Source: an uncultured Porphyromonadaceae bacterium (lineage in GTDB: Bacteria > Bacteroidota > Bacteroidia > Bacteroidales > Muribaculaceae). From it: a stretch of 64,000 nt of DNA. The notes under the pieces were generated by a model, which worked only from the letters and a program-made list of their open reading frames with translations, was not told where the DNA came from and ran no database searches. Below are positions 1 to 9,318 of this stretch, piece after piece; position 1 is the first letter of the stretch; every line of letters begins with the position of its first letter. The stretch lies in the NCBI GenBank assembly GCA_900540205.1, contig UQER01000004.1:1-64000 (forward strand). Direction: 5' to 3'. Made by a program: the position numbers and the translations under genes.

Positions 1-118
1 TTGAATCTTTTCCTCTCTTCATCAGTCGTGTAGCTCGCTACACTCCCTCTTCATCAAGAAAAATCTTCTAAAAATTTCATTCGAATAAACATCAAAATAA
101 TTTCGACCAGTTACTTAG
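1..118. repeat. truncated copy of a dispersed non-coding repeat
   Basis: The stretch from about 36 to 117 can be aligned by eye with 59341-59420, which lies between SusD and the next gene of the sugar locus. Both end in a GACC(A/G)GTTACTTA motif and share an earlier block (CTTCxxCATC followed by GAAAATCxTCT). The far copy is flanked by an inverted partner; here the partner would lie before base 1. No gene is seen. The repeat sits downstream of lysS, so it may also contribute to the end of that transcript, but no clear terminator hairpin was found. Confidence 0.5.
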
Positions 119-152
119 TGTTTTTTGTTGAAGGCTGTTTTTGATGGTATCG

Positions 153-1919
153 TTATTCGGCGGGGGTGCCGGTCCAGGCGGTCACTTCGTCGATGGTGGG
201 GTTCTTGAGGCCGAGCTTGAATTTCTTGTTGATGCCGCACAGCTCCTGATGCAGTTTGCCCGGCACGGCGGCGTGAAGGGCCTCGACGGTGAGCACTCCG
301 GCTTTCTGCAGCGGTGCCACCCATTCGGCGGGTACGCCTGCGGCCACGTATGCCTCCTCCTTGTCGCGGCGCGCCACCTTTTCGGGACGCATCTGCGGGA
401 ACAGGAGCACCTCCTGAATGGTGGTCTGGCCGGTCATGAGCATCACGAGGCGGTCCATGCCGATGCCCATGCCTGATGTGGGGGGCATGCCGTATTCAAG
501 GGCGCGGATGAAGTCGTGGTCGATGATCATGGCCTCGTCGTCGCCTTTCTCGGAGAGGCGCATCTGCTCCACGAAACGCTCGTATTGGTCGATGGGGTCG
601 TTCAGCTCGGAGTAGGCGTTGGCCAGTTCCTTGCCATTGACCATCAGCTCGAAGCGTTCGGTGAGCTGCGGGTTTTGGCGGTGGCGCTTGGTGAGCGGCG
701 ACATCTCAATGGGATAGTCGATGATGAATGTGGGCTGGATGTAGGTGCCTTCGCATTTCTCGCCGAAAATCTCGTCGATGAGCTTGCCTTTGCCCATTGT
801 CTCGTCAACCTCGATGCCCATTTCCCTGGCGGCTGCACGCAGCTGCTCCTCGTCCTTGCCGTCGATGTCGAAGCCAGTGTGCTCCAGGATGGCATCGCGC
901 ATGGTGACGCGGCGGAAGGGTGCCTTGAACGATATGACGTTGTCGCCCACCTTAACCTCGGTTGTGCCGTTCACTTCGAGGCAGATGCGTTCGAGCATCT
1001 TCTCGGTGAAGTCCATCATCCAGTTGTAGTCCTTGTAGGAGACGTAGATCTCCATGCAGGTGAACTCGGGGTTGTGAGTGCGGTCCATACCCTCGTTGCG
1101 GAAGTTCTTGGAGAACTCGTAGACGCCTTCGAAGCCGCCCACGATGAGGCGCTTGAGGTAAAGTTCGTCGGCGATGCGCAGATACAGGGGGATGTCGAGC
1201 GCATTGTGGTGAGTTATGAAGGGGCGTGCCGAAGCTCCGCCGGGAATGCTCTGCAGAATGGGGGTCTCCACCTCCATGTAGCCGTGCTCGTTGAAGTAGT
1301 TGCGCATGGAGTTGAACACCTTGGTGCGCTTGATGAAGATGTCCTTCACCCCTTCGTTGACCACGAGGTCGACGTAGCGGCGGCGGTAGCGCAGCTCGGG
1401 ATCCTCGAAGCCGTCGTAGGTCACGCCGTCCTTCACTTTGACGATGGGGAGCGGACGGAGGCTCTTGCTGAGCACGGTGAGCGACGAGGCGTGGATGGAG
1501 ATTTCGCCCGTCTGTGTGCGGAACACGTAGCCCTCGACGCCTACGAAGTCGCCGATGTCAAGCAGTTTCTTGAACACAACGTTGTAGAGGTCCTTGTTTT
1601 CGCCCGGGCACAGCTCGTCGCGGTTGATGTAGACCTGGATGCGGCCGTTGGCGTCCTGCAGCTCCATGAACGAGGCCTTGCCCATGATGCGGCGGCCCAT
1701 GATGCGGCCTGCCACGCTTACGCGGCGGGGAGCGGGAGCGTCGGGCAGCGGATTGCCCTCGGCGTCAACGGGGATGTCTGTGAAATTCTCCTTGATTTCG
1801 GCTGTGTGGCCTGTAACCTTATATTCTGCTGCGGGATAGGGGTCAATGCCGATGGCACGCATCTGCTCCAGCGATTGCCGGCGCACGATTTCCTGTTCGC
1901 TGAGTTCAAGTATATTCAT
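153..1919 (-). CDS. lysS: lysine--tRNA ligase (class II LysRS)
   Basis: Charges tRNA-Lys with lysine in the cytoplasm. The 588-residue product has an N-terminal OB-fold anticodon-binding region (roughly residues 60-190), class II motif 2 (around FSKNFRNEGMDRTHNPEF) and motif 3 (GMGIGMDRLVMLMTG). After motif 3 there is a tail of about 80 residues (from EEAYVAAGVP onward) that resembles a small helix-hairpin-helix fold and is absent from E. coli LysRS; I recall such tails in Bacteroidales LysRS. The frame is open upstream to 2114, but MNILELSEQE at 1919 is chosen because the extra residues are arginine-rich out-of-frame prfB sequence. prfB ends 32 bp upstream on the same strand, the classical prfB-lysS pair. 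Confidence 0.97.
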   Translation of the reverse strand: MNILELSEQEIVRRQSLEQMRAIGIDPYPAAEYKVTGHTAEIKENFTDIPVDAEGNPLPDAPAPRRVSVAGRIMGRRIMGKASFMELQDANGRIQVYINRDELCPGENKDLYNVVFKKLLDIGDFVGVEGYVFRTQTGEISIHASSLTVLSKSLRPLPIVKVKDGVTYDGFEDPELRYRRRYVDLVVNEGVKDIFIKRTKVFNSMRNYFNEHGYMEVETPILQSIPGGASARPFITHHNALDIPLYLRIADELYLKRLIVGGFEGVYEFSKNFRNEGMDRTHNPEFTCMEIYVSYKDYNWMMDFTEKMLERICLEVNGTTEVKVGDNVISFKAPFRRVTMRDAILEHTGFDIDGKDEEQLRAAAREMGIEVDETMGKGKLIDEIFGEKCEGTYIQPTFIIDYPIEMSPLTKRHRQNPQLTERFELMVNGKELANAYSELNDPIDQYERFVEQMRLSEKGDDEAMIIDHDFIRALEYGMPPTSGMGIGMDRLVMLMTGQTTIQEVLLFPQMRPEKVARRDKEEAYVAAGVPAEWVAPLQKAGVLTVEALHAAVPGKLHQELCGINKKFKLGLKNPTIDEVTAWTGTPAE

Positions 1920-1951
1920 GTGAGTGTGAGTTGTTTTTGTTCTGAAAAAAG

Positions 1952-3073
1952 TTATTTCTCCTCCTCGTTTCCGGCGAATTCCATCAGGTATGCCTTGATG
2001 AAGCCGTCGAGGTCGCCGTCCATTACGGCGTTGACGTCGGAGGTCTGGAAGCCGGTGCGGTGGTCCTTCACGCGGCGGTCGTCGAACACGTAGCTGCGTA
2101 TCTGCGAGCCCCATTCAATCTTCATTTTGCCGGCCTCGATTTTTGCCTGTTCCTCCAGACGGTGGTTCATCTCCTTCTCATAGAGGATGGAACGCAGATG
2201 GCGCAGGGCGTTCTCGCGGTTCTTGGGCTGGTCGCGGGTCTCGGTGTTCTCGATGAGGATCTCCTCCTTTTCGCCGGTGTAGGGGTCGGTGTACTGGTAG
2301 CGCAGACGCACGCCCGATTCCACCTTGTTCACGTTCTGGCCGCCGGCGCCACCCGAACGGAATGTGTCCCACGACATCAGGGCCGGTTCCACCTTCACCT
2401 CAATGGAGTCGTCGACCAGCGGGGTGACGAATACGGACGCGAACGAGGTCATGCGCTTGCCCTGTGCGTTATAGGGCGACACGCGCACCAGGCGGTGCAC
2501 ACCGTTCTCGCTCTTGAGATAGCCGTAGGCAAAATCGCCCTCCACGTTGATGGTGCATGATTTTATGCCGGCCTCATCGCCCTCGAGCAGGTTGGCGATA
2601 GAGGTTTTGTAGCCATGTTTCTCGCAGTAGCGCAGGTACATGCGCATCAGCATCGACGCCCAGTCCTGGCTTTCGGTGCCACCCGCGCCCGAATTGATTT
2701 TGAGCACCACGCCCATGTGGTCCTCCTCGCGGCGCAGCATGTTGCGGAGCTCCAGGGCCTCGATGGCATTCATGGCCTGGGCATACATGGCGTCGAGTTC
2801 AGTCTCTTCGATGAGGCCCTCCTTGATGAAATCCCATCCGCTTGCCAGTTCGTCCACAGCCACTTCCACTTCATGATAGCCGTTGACCCAGGCCTGGAGG
2901 TCCTTGATTTTCTTCATCTGCGCCTGTGCCTCCTTGGGATGCTCCCAGAAGTCGGGCACATGCGTGCGCAGCTCCTCCTCCTCAATCTGGATCTTTTTGT
3001 TGTCAATGTCGAGATAGCGTTTGAGCGCGTCCTTGCGCTCAACGGCTTCTTTCAATTGGTCTTGCGTTATCAT
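1952..3073 (-). CDS. prfB: peptide chain release factor 2
   Basis: Recognises UGA and UAA stop codons in the ribosomal A site and triggers peptide release. The 373-residue protein has the N-terminal helical domain, the stop-codon recognition loop at residues 199-201 reading SPY rather than the textbook SPF, and the catalytic GGQ at 244-246 within SGGAGGQNVNK. SPY followed by NAQGKRMTSF is, from memory, the usual form in Bacteroidetes. The reading frame is continuous: codons 19-22 are CGC TAT CTC GAC, so the in-frame UGA and +1 frameshift that control RF2 in many bacteria are absent. It is probably cotranscribed with lysS just downstream. Confidence 0.96.
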   Translation of the reverse strand: MITQDQLKEAVERKDALKRYLDIDNKKIQIEEEELRTHVPDFWEHPKEAQAQMKKIKDLQAWVNGYHEVEVAVDELASGWDFIKEGLIEETELDAMYAQAMNAIEALELRNMLRREEDHMGVVLKINSGAGGTESQDWASMLMRMYLRYCEKHGYKTSIANLLEGDEAGIKSCTINVEGDFAYGYLKSENGVHRLVRVSPYNAQGKRMTSFASVFVTPLVDDSIEVKVEPALMSWDTFRSGGAGGQNVNKVESGVRLRYQYTDPYTGEKEEILIENTETRDQPKNRENALRHLRSILYEKEMNHRLEEQAKIEAGKMKIEWGSQIRSYVFDDRRVKDHRTGFQTSDVNAVMDGDLDGFIKAYLMEFAGNEEEK

Positions 3074-3488
3074 AAGGCTAAAAACTGTTGTTATGTGGCT
3101 GATAAAAATTAAACGTCAAAAGTGGCTGAAAAAGTTTGTACACTCAATCCTTGTTTTGACTGTACGCTGTTTGTCAGCAACTTATCGGTATTAACACATC
3201 ATGTCAGGCTTGCCGGCTGGCACTGAATGCGCCTTCCGCCATGCCTGATCGCATATTATTTCGCGAAGTTACTCATAATTTATCAATTAACGAAACCCAA
3301 TCCCCACCTATCTGCACCGCTGCCATGAAAAAGAGCCCCCTCGGGCGATGTGTCAGCGACACCACCAGGCCGATTCGGACACAAGGAGTAATGATGGAGG
3401 ATTATGAATTATATAAAGAGAGCCGGACGTTTTGTTCCGGCTCTCCTTGGTTTGTGTGATGTGATGTTGATGCAGGATTGTACTGCTG
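3074..3488. other. intergenic region upstream of prfB
   Basis: This 415-bp stretch lies between the start of prfB and the end of the C10 peptidase gene, both on the minus strand. It must hold the prfB promoter, but I found no exact TAnnTTTG box. The left end has the terminator described separately at 3418-3445. A 72-codon open frame on the plus strand (3241-3459) is not credible because it runs through that hairpin and looks like nothing known. Confidence 0.5.
3413..3445 (-). terminator. rho-independent terminator of the C10 peptidase gene
   Basis: Perfect 10-bp stem GAGAGCCGGA (3418-3427) / TCCGGCTCTC (3436-3445) with an 8-nt loop. Read on the minus strand the hairpin is followed by TTTATAT. 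It lies 44 bp after the stop codon of the peptidase gene. Confidence 0.75.
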
Positions 3489-6400
3489 TTATTTCAGGAT
3501 TATTTTGGATGTGAGGGTTCTGCCTCCGGTGGTCAGTGTGACGACGTAGAAGCCTGCCGGAAGGGCGTGCAGACCGATTTCGGTATGGCCGGCGCCCACC
3601 TCACGCTGCAGGCAGAGCATGCCGTTGGCCGAATGGACTCTGATTTCGCCGCCGTTTTCGGTATTGCCGATTCTCAGGACTTTGCCATCGAGTGAGATTG
3701 AGCATCCGTCGGCAGCGAGTTCGCCCACGCCGCTGCTTGCTGTCTGCCTTACGCGCAGAGATTCTTCATAGGGATAAGTGCGCAGATTGAGGAAGCTATA
3801 GTCGGCCATGGGAAGCACGGGCAGGATTTGCACCATTTTGCCTTCGGACGAAGCATCGACCGGGAGTTTGACTTTGGCCTTGAGGGTGACAAAGCTTCCC
3901 TGGGTGATCGATGCCGGGCCTTCAAGAGTGCCGCCTTCGGCGTTAATGGCCTCGCCTGATTCCTCGTCGATAAGCTCGATTCTCGCATGCGAATAATCCA
4001 GTGAGATCGGGCCATAGGCATAAGCCTTGAGCGTGATTTCAGTTTCCACGCCCTGAGGTATCACAGAGCCGGAGGAGAGTGCTGCGTTGTCAGTAAGCAT
4101 AAGCAACGGAGCGCCGTCCTTTATGCCTGCCAGGTTATAGATGAGATTGTTGTTAGTGCCGTCGGCCTTCACCATCCTGCCGTCGGCCCTAACCTTGAAG
4201 TAGCACTGGTATATGCCGAACGGCAGGTTGAGGAAGGCGTCGGACGACGCTTCGAGCTGCAGCTGCGCTGGTGTGCCTGCTGCCACCGAAGTGTTCCATT
4301 GGAGGATACATTTCTCCTGTCCGCCCCAGTATGGACGAGCCCACAATTCAAGCGGGCCAAAGTAGGATGTGGCGCAGCTGAGCGTCAGGTCGATATTGAA
4401 ATTCACTTCCGGTTCGAGATACTTCTCGTATGTATCCGAGGCACTTTCAACCACAACGTCGTACTGGCTGTTGGGGATGTTCACGTATATGGGGTCGAAT
4501 CCTGTGACGATTACCTGACGGCCGGCATCCTCATAGGTGACGTAAATGCGGTAAACGCCATATTGCGGGAACATGTCGCCGCTCATACCTATGTAGGCGT
4601 TCACCGTTTCGCCTGCGTCAAAATTCGATGGAACGAACGAGCCGTGAGGAAGATTCGCGAAGTCAGGGTTGTCTGTCTCCATGCTCACATGCACCGGATA
4701 GAAATTGATGCGGGTGTGGGTCAGCGGGGTTTCGGCATTGTTGGTCATATTCGCTTCGAAGAAAACGGAGGCTGTCTCGTCGCCCGGCATGAACGTTTGG
4801 GTGGTCTCGAAACTGTTCACCGTGATGTCGACGTGTTCGGCCGGGAGCGGGTTGACGCGCAGTTTCATCGATTCACCGTAAGGATATGAGCGAACTGCCG
4901 AATAATTCACATTGTTGCCTTCCTTCTGGTCATAGAATGCGGGGGTAAGAACATAAGTTTTTCCGGTGCCGCAATTCAAACTGCTGCTTAAGTTCAGTTT
5001 CCCTTTGATTACAAATACATCACCTTTGGCAATGTTGGTTGAGGAGATGGTGAGATTCTCGACATCTCCGATCCATTGATTGTAAGTCTCCGGGTGCTCC
5101 ACATCGTGGCAAAGCAGAGAAATCTGGGGATTGACCATATTCAGGTCTGTGCGGCAGGTGAGCCGGTATTCAACATCGAGGGCGTCACCCGGATGGGCTT
5201 CATTGTTTTCGCCGATTTTCGCAGCGGATGCGAGAATCATCAGATACGATTCCATCCCTTCGTCGAAAAAGTCGAGCGTGCCACGGTTGGTGTCGCCAGG
5301 CACTGTTTTCCATTCATTGCCCGACTGATATTTAAGGAAGAGCGCATATTTGCCCAGAGGCTTCTCCAGCATTACATCCGGCGAAGCGCCTATCCAGGCT
5401 TCCCGGCCTGAGCGTAAGGATGCTCTGGCGGTGCCCAAAAGGAAGGCTTCGTCTTGAGCCCCGTTTTCAGGATATGCCCAGAATTGCACCTGACCTTCGT
5501 AAAAAGTGCCGGGTACATATGGGGTTATATCCGCCCCGACATACATGCCGTCCGAGAGCGGAAGCGACACGGTGCCGAGCGGCTGGGTCAGGATGAAGCC
5601 CTCGGTGGGAGCCTCCATGACGGTGACCCAAACAGGTTCCTGCGGGGTTATATCGTTATCCTCCTGGCGGAAGTACATGCGGTAGCGTCCGGCTTTTGAC
5701 AGCTCAGGACCATATGCGCTGACTGTGACTCCGATTGTGGTCCCGGGATACAACTTGGCGGAACCGTATCTCCAGCAGTTGGAATCGGCCGAGGGAATGG
5801 TGCCGGTGTCGTCGTTCTCATGAATCAGGCAATAGGAAAATCCGGCCCCCGACTGGTAGGTGTCCGTAATGCTCTTTACGTTGACCACGAGGGAGAAATC
5901 CATGTCTACCCCGGCAATAATCAGGCCGGCTGAAGCTCCTGTCACAGCAATTGTCGGTTCGCCCTCAGGCTGAGGTTTGTCAAGATAGAAATCGCCGTTT
6001 TTCACGGTGAGGGGGATATATTCGCGGTCTTTGGAGAAGTCGCGTGTCTCGCCAAGCTGGCCCGCGCTTTTGTCGGCGTAATATGCATACTGGGGAATGA
6101 CTTTGTATTCTCCGTCGGGGATGTCGGCCGATGCTATTCCGCCGTCAAAGTAGAACGCCTTCGATCCGTAATAATACGACGGTCTGAGATTTATATCGTG
6201 TTGACCCTGCTCGCGGTTCTGATACACCACTTTGCCGTTCATGTCGGTAAGGGTCAGGAAGTATTTCAGGTCGCCCAAATTGATCTGGGAGCCGGATGCA
6301 TTGTAGAATTGTGCGGTGAAAATGGTTGAAGTCCTTGCATTCAGTTTGCCGTCCGCATCGCGGTATGAGCAGTTCATGTTGCTGAGAGAAAGAGGCGTAT

Positions 6401-7577
6401 TGTAGGCGGTGTTGTCAATGCTCTCGTCGCCTGGCTTGAGGTTCAGGATAACGTCCTGTTCCTGATAATATGCGCCGTTTCCGGCACCGATGCCGAGATT
6501 GTCGGGCGAAAGGATGTTCATGTCGAAATATCCGTCGCTCATTCCTCCCCAGCCCCAGTTGATGTGCAGGAAGCCGTTTTCATCTATGCCGTCGCAAACG
6601 AACTGATGCCCGGATTTCCCGTCCGAGCCGGAATAGAGCACCGGGCTGCCGGCGAGCAGCGAACGGCGTATTGCGCCGTTCCAGTCTGCCTCACTCTGGT
6701 TGCCGCGGAAACTGAAGCATGCGTCCGGCGAATAGGAGAAGTGCCGCACAAGTACCGGAAGTATATACGAGGACTGCGCGCCGGATTCATTCGCGTGATA
6801 ACTCATCTCCACGGCATATCCGAAGTCGCGCATCAGGGTGGCTACGGCAGTGGCCTGGGTCTCGTTGAAATTCGCGGGAACGTATGTCTGAGCCTCGTAG
6901 TTCCAGTCGAACTCATAGACGTCGAGCATGTTTTCCCAGTCGTAGGCGCTGGCGGAGAGATCTATTACCTCCGAATCGGAATAATAGGGATAAGCCGTCA
7001 CCTCGCCTTTCCCCTTTTTGGGAAAATTGAAGAATTTCATCACCTGCGTCACAGCCGTGGCAACACACCCAGAGGGAGCACGGTTCGAGCCGAATTCGGG
7101 TGCGAAATTGTTGAATGGCGTGTCCTGGTTCCATTTCGTTTTCATAAGCGGAGCCACAGCTTCCCCTTTGAGTTCCGGATTGGCACCCCTTAATGTCAGC
7201 CTGCCATCGGCCACGGCCTTCACTATGGCTGAATAATCGTGCAGCCACGCCTTTAACTGGGGCGGCATGGCGTCGGGATTGGCAGGCAACTGGCGTTCGA
7301 GTGAATACCCTGCCAGCAGATTCGGCATGGCATCGTCGGAAGCAATGATGGCGAACCCCTTCTCCGAGGGGGTGGTCACCACATAATAGGCATCGGTTTC
7401 GGCAGCGATCTTGGAGAAGCGTACACCTGGGCTTTTGGACATGCCATGCGGCGGACTTATGCGCAACGCCGATTCGGCATTGGCAACCGAAATGGCCTGG
7501 TCGGGACTTATGCGTTCCGCGCTGAGTGAAAACCATGTCAGCACGGTCATCATAGTCAGGTAAATTAATTTCTTCAT
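3489..7577 (-). CDS. secreted C10 (streptopain-like) cysteine peptidase, multidomain
   Basis: Predicted secreted or surface protease of 1362 residues. A signal peptide (about 1-20) is followed by a Spi-type propeptide (about 20-130) and the C10 catalytic domain (about 135-385). Catalytic Cys171 is seen in SGCVATAVTQVM, His324 in SGHQFVCDG, and the family motif HINWGWGG at about 338-345. The remaining near-1000 residues form repeated beta-rich, probably immunoglobulin-like, segments. The last 80 or so resemble a type A sorting domain and end in KIILK, suggesting type IX secretion or cell-surface anchoring. Ordinary C10 enzymes with their propeptide are about 400 residues, so this is a large extension. 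It is a single-gene unit with its own terminator. Substrate unknown; family assignment is firm. Confidence 0.9.
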   Translation of the reverse strand: MKKLIYLTMMTVLTWFSLSAERISPDQAISVANAESALRISPPHGMSKSPGVRFSKIAAETDAYYVVTTPSEKGFAIIASDDAMPNLLAGYSLERQLPANPDAMPPQLKAWLHDYSAIVKAVADGRLTLRGANPELKGEAVAPLMKTKWNQDTPFNNFAPEFGSNRAPSGCVATAVTQVMKFFNFPKKGKGEVTAYPYYSDSEVIDLSASAYDWENMLDVYEFDWNYEAQTYVPANFNETQATAVATLMRDFGYAVEMSYHANESGAQSSYILPVLVRHFSYSPDACFSFRGNQSEADWNGAIRRSLLAGSPVLYSGSDGKSGHQFVCDGIDENGFLHINWGWGGMSDGYFDMNILSPDNLGIGAGNGAYYQEQDVILNLKPGDESIDNTAYNTPLSLSNMNCSYRDADGKLNARTSTIFTAQFYNASGSQINLGDLKYFLTLTDMNGKVVYQNREQGQHDINLRPSYYYGSKAFYFDGGIASADIPDGEYKVIPQYAYYADKSAGQLGETRDFSKDREYIPLTVKNGDFYLDKPQPEGEPTIAVTGASAGLIIAGVDMDFSLVVNVKSITDTYQSGAGFSYCLIHENDDTGTIPSADSNCWRYGSAKLYPGTTIGVTVSAYGPELSKAGRYRMYFRQEDNDITPQEPVWVTVMEAPTEGFILTQPLGTVSLPLSDGMYVGADITPYVPGTFYEGQVQFWAYPENGAQDEAFLLGTARASLRSGREAWIGASPDVMLEKPLGKYALFLKYQSGNEWKTVPGDTNRGTLDFFDEGMESYLMILASAAKIGENNEAHPGDALDVEYRLTCRTDLNMVNPQISLLCHDVEHPETYNQWIGDVENLTISSTNIAKGDVFVIKGKLNLSSSLNCGTGKTYVLTPAFYDQKEGNNVNYSAVRSYPYGESMKLRVNPLPAEHVDITVNSFETTQTFMPGDETASVFFEANMTNNAETPLTHTRINFYPVHVSMETDNPDFANLPHGSFVPSNFDAGETVNAYIGMSGDMFPQYGVYRIYVTYEDAGRQVIVTGFDPIYVNIPNSQYDVVVESASDTYEKYLEPEVNFNIDLTLSCATSYFGPLELWARPYWGGQEKCILQWNTSVAAGTPAQLQLEASSDAFLNLPFGIYQCYFKVRADGRMVKADGTNNNLIYNLAGIKDGAPLLMLTDNAALSSGSVIPQGVETEITLKAYAYGPISLDYSHARIELIDEESGEAINAEGGTLEGPASITQGSFVTLKAKVKLPVDASSEGKMVQILPVLPMADYSFLNLRTYPYEESLRVRQTASSGVGELAADGCSISLDGKVLRIGNTENGGEIRVHSANGMLCLQREVGAGHTEIGLHALPAGFYVVTLTTGGRTLTSKIILK

Positions 7578-7833
7578 AGGATAATGATTTAGTGTGAATT
7601 TGCAAAGAGTTAAGGCGAAAATGCAATATTAGCGAAAAGATTTGAATAAATCCTTATAAAACCGGGAAAATACGAGATGACAGTAGTTAAATGAGTTTTT
7701 TAACTACTTATCGAGTGCCTGTGACGCATACGGACGCAAAGACCTTGCGTCACTACTTCGTTGGCGGAAACGTTACGGTGCCGAGGGCGGATAGATGAGT
7801 GTTGGGTGATTGGATAAAATGAACTGTGGGAAA
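7578..7833. other. intergenic region with two short palindromes
   Basis: Between the helicase gene end and the peptidase gene start. It contains a 9-bp inverted repeat AGTAGTTAA (7682-7690) / TTAACTACT (7700-7708), and an 8-bp repeat GTGACGCA (7721-7728) / TGCGTCAC (7746-7753). Neither has a convincing T-tail on either strand. The first could end the helicase transcript weakly. No gene is visible. Confidence 0.4.
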
Positions 7834-9294
7834 TCAGTCGATGGCGACGGAGGGGTTGATGAGCCAGAGGCGGGTGGTGGCGCGGGTGACGGCGGTGTAG
7901 AGCCAGCGGTAGAAGTCGGGTGAGGTGTAGGCCTCGGGCGGGATGTAGCCCATGTCGACAAACACCGATGCCCACTGGCCGCCCTGGGCTTTGTGGCAGG
8001 TGACAGCGTAGGCGTATTTCACCTGCAGGGCGTTGTAGTAGGGGTCGGCCTTGAGGGCGTTGCGAATGGCTGTGGGCGATGAGTTCTCGTTGAGTCCGGC
8101 ATCGGCGAGGGCGCGCTGTGTGATGCGCCTCTGGCGGTCGAAGGGCATGTTGGCCGTGTCGGTGGTGAGGGTGTCGAGGTTGAGTTTGGCGTCGAGCCGG
8201 AAATCGTGGTCGGGGAAGTAGAGGCGCACGTCGGCGAACATGGTGAGTTCGCGCTGCTCGGTGGTGTAGATTTCCTCTACCACGGCGGTCTCGCCGTTGG
8301 CGGCGAAGTCCATGGTGCGCCCGGCGTTGTGGTCGGCGGTGTCGGTGCCGGCTGTCTGCTCTATAACGGAGCGTCGTGTCCAGTAGTAGTTGTTTTTGGA
8401 TATGATGAGGCGTTCACCGGCCGCCAGTGCTTCCTCACGGTCGTAGAGCACCCGCCGTATGGCGAGGTTGAAATCCACGGCGCGGCGGTTGGAGCGGGTG
8501 ATGAGGATGGTCTCGTTCTCGCCGTAGCGGGCGAACGATTTGCCGAACGCCTCCTCCAGGTCGGTGGGGTCCACCACCTCGATGTCGGAGAACGGCGAGA
8601 CTTTCAGGTGCGGTTCGCCAAGATTGCCGTCGCGGAGTGCGCGGCGCAGCATCGTGGCGTTGTAGAGGATGCCCGAGCGCTGTTTCTGGCGCACGGTCTT
8701 GGTCATCACCGCCATGGTTACGTGCAGCCCCATCTCCTTGAGCGGAACGGGGTCCATTGCCGGCGAAATTTCCATCCCCACGGGCGGGAGCTGGGCGGTG
8801 TCGCCAAGGAGGATGAGGCGGCAGTTGATGCCGGAGTAGACGTAGAAAATGAGGTCCTGCAGCAGGTTGGTGCCGCTGCCGTCGGCTCCGTCGCCAATCA
8901 TCGATGCCTCGTCGACGATAAAGACAGTGTTGACGTGCGGATTCGCTGCTACACGGGCCACAAACCGGCCGTCGGCCGACATGGCCGGGGCGCGGTAGAT
9001 TTTGCGGTGTATGGTGTGGGCCGGCAGTCCGGTGAAGTTGGCGAAGATTTTGGCGGCGCGTCCGGTGGATGCAAGGAGCACCGTGGGTATGCCCACAAAG
9101 TTAAGGGTGCGCACAAGCGCACCCATCACTGTGGTTTTGCCGGTTCCGGCATATCCGTTGAGCACGAACACCGAGTCGTGGAGGGTCATTGCGGAGCAGA
9201 AGCGCGACAATGCCGCCACCAGCTTTATCTGCTGGTCGGTGGGTTCAACCGGCATGCGGTCGAGTACCTCCATTCCGAACTGCTCGATGGTCAT
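7834..9294 (-). CDS. RecD/Dda-like ATP-dependent DNA helicase
   Basis: A superfamily 1B helicase of 486 residues that would unwind DNA using ATP. Walker A is GYAGTGKT with Lys53; Walker B is in FIVDEASMIGD; LLGDTAQLPPVG is motif III. The C-terminal UvrD_C_2-type segment shows YAVTCHKAQGGQW and LYTAVTRA, the last motifs of RecD-like helicases. The protein lacks the long N-terminal region of RecD2, so it is closest in layout to T4 Dda and the short RecD-like helicases common in Bacteroidetes. It starts 24 bp after cysS ends and is probably translated from the same message. Role in repair or replication restart is inferred. Confidence 0.85.
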   Translation of the reverse strand: MTIEQFGMEVLDRMPVEPTDQQIKLVAALSRFCSAMTLHDSVFVLNGYAGTGKTTVMGALVRTLNFVGIPTVLLASTGRAAKIFANFTGLPAHTIHRKIYRAPAMSADGRFVARVAANPHVNTVFIVDEASMIGDGADGSGTNLLQDLIFYVYSGINCRLILLGDTAQLPPVGMEISPAMDPVPLKEMGLHVTMAVMTKTVRQKQRSGILYNATMLRRALRDGNLGEPHLKVSPFSDIEVVDPTDLEEAFGKSFARYGENETILITRSNRRAVDFNLAIRRVLYDREEALAAGERLIISKNNYYWTRRSVIEQTAGTDTADHNAGRTMDFAANGETAVVEEIYTTEQRELTMFADVRLYFPDHDFRLDAKLNLDTLTTDTANMPFDRQRRITQRALADAGLNENSSPTAIRNALKADPYYNALQVKYAYAVTCHKAQGGQWASVFVDMGYIPPEAYTSPDFYRWLYTAVTRATTRLWLINPSVAID

Positions 9295-9318
9295 GTGTGT
9301 GCGGGGGAGTGTCGTCGG

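Noticed and set aside
516..2093. 525-codon open frame on the plus strand opposite lysS and prfB
   Set aside because: It is antisense to two unmistakable genes; its protein is Val/His/Leu-rich with no family features, as expected from the codon bias of the opposite strand.
3241..3459. 72-codon frame between prfB and the C10 peptidase gene
   Set aside because: It reads through the terminator hairpin at 3418-3445, has no promoter box and resembles no known protein.
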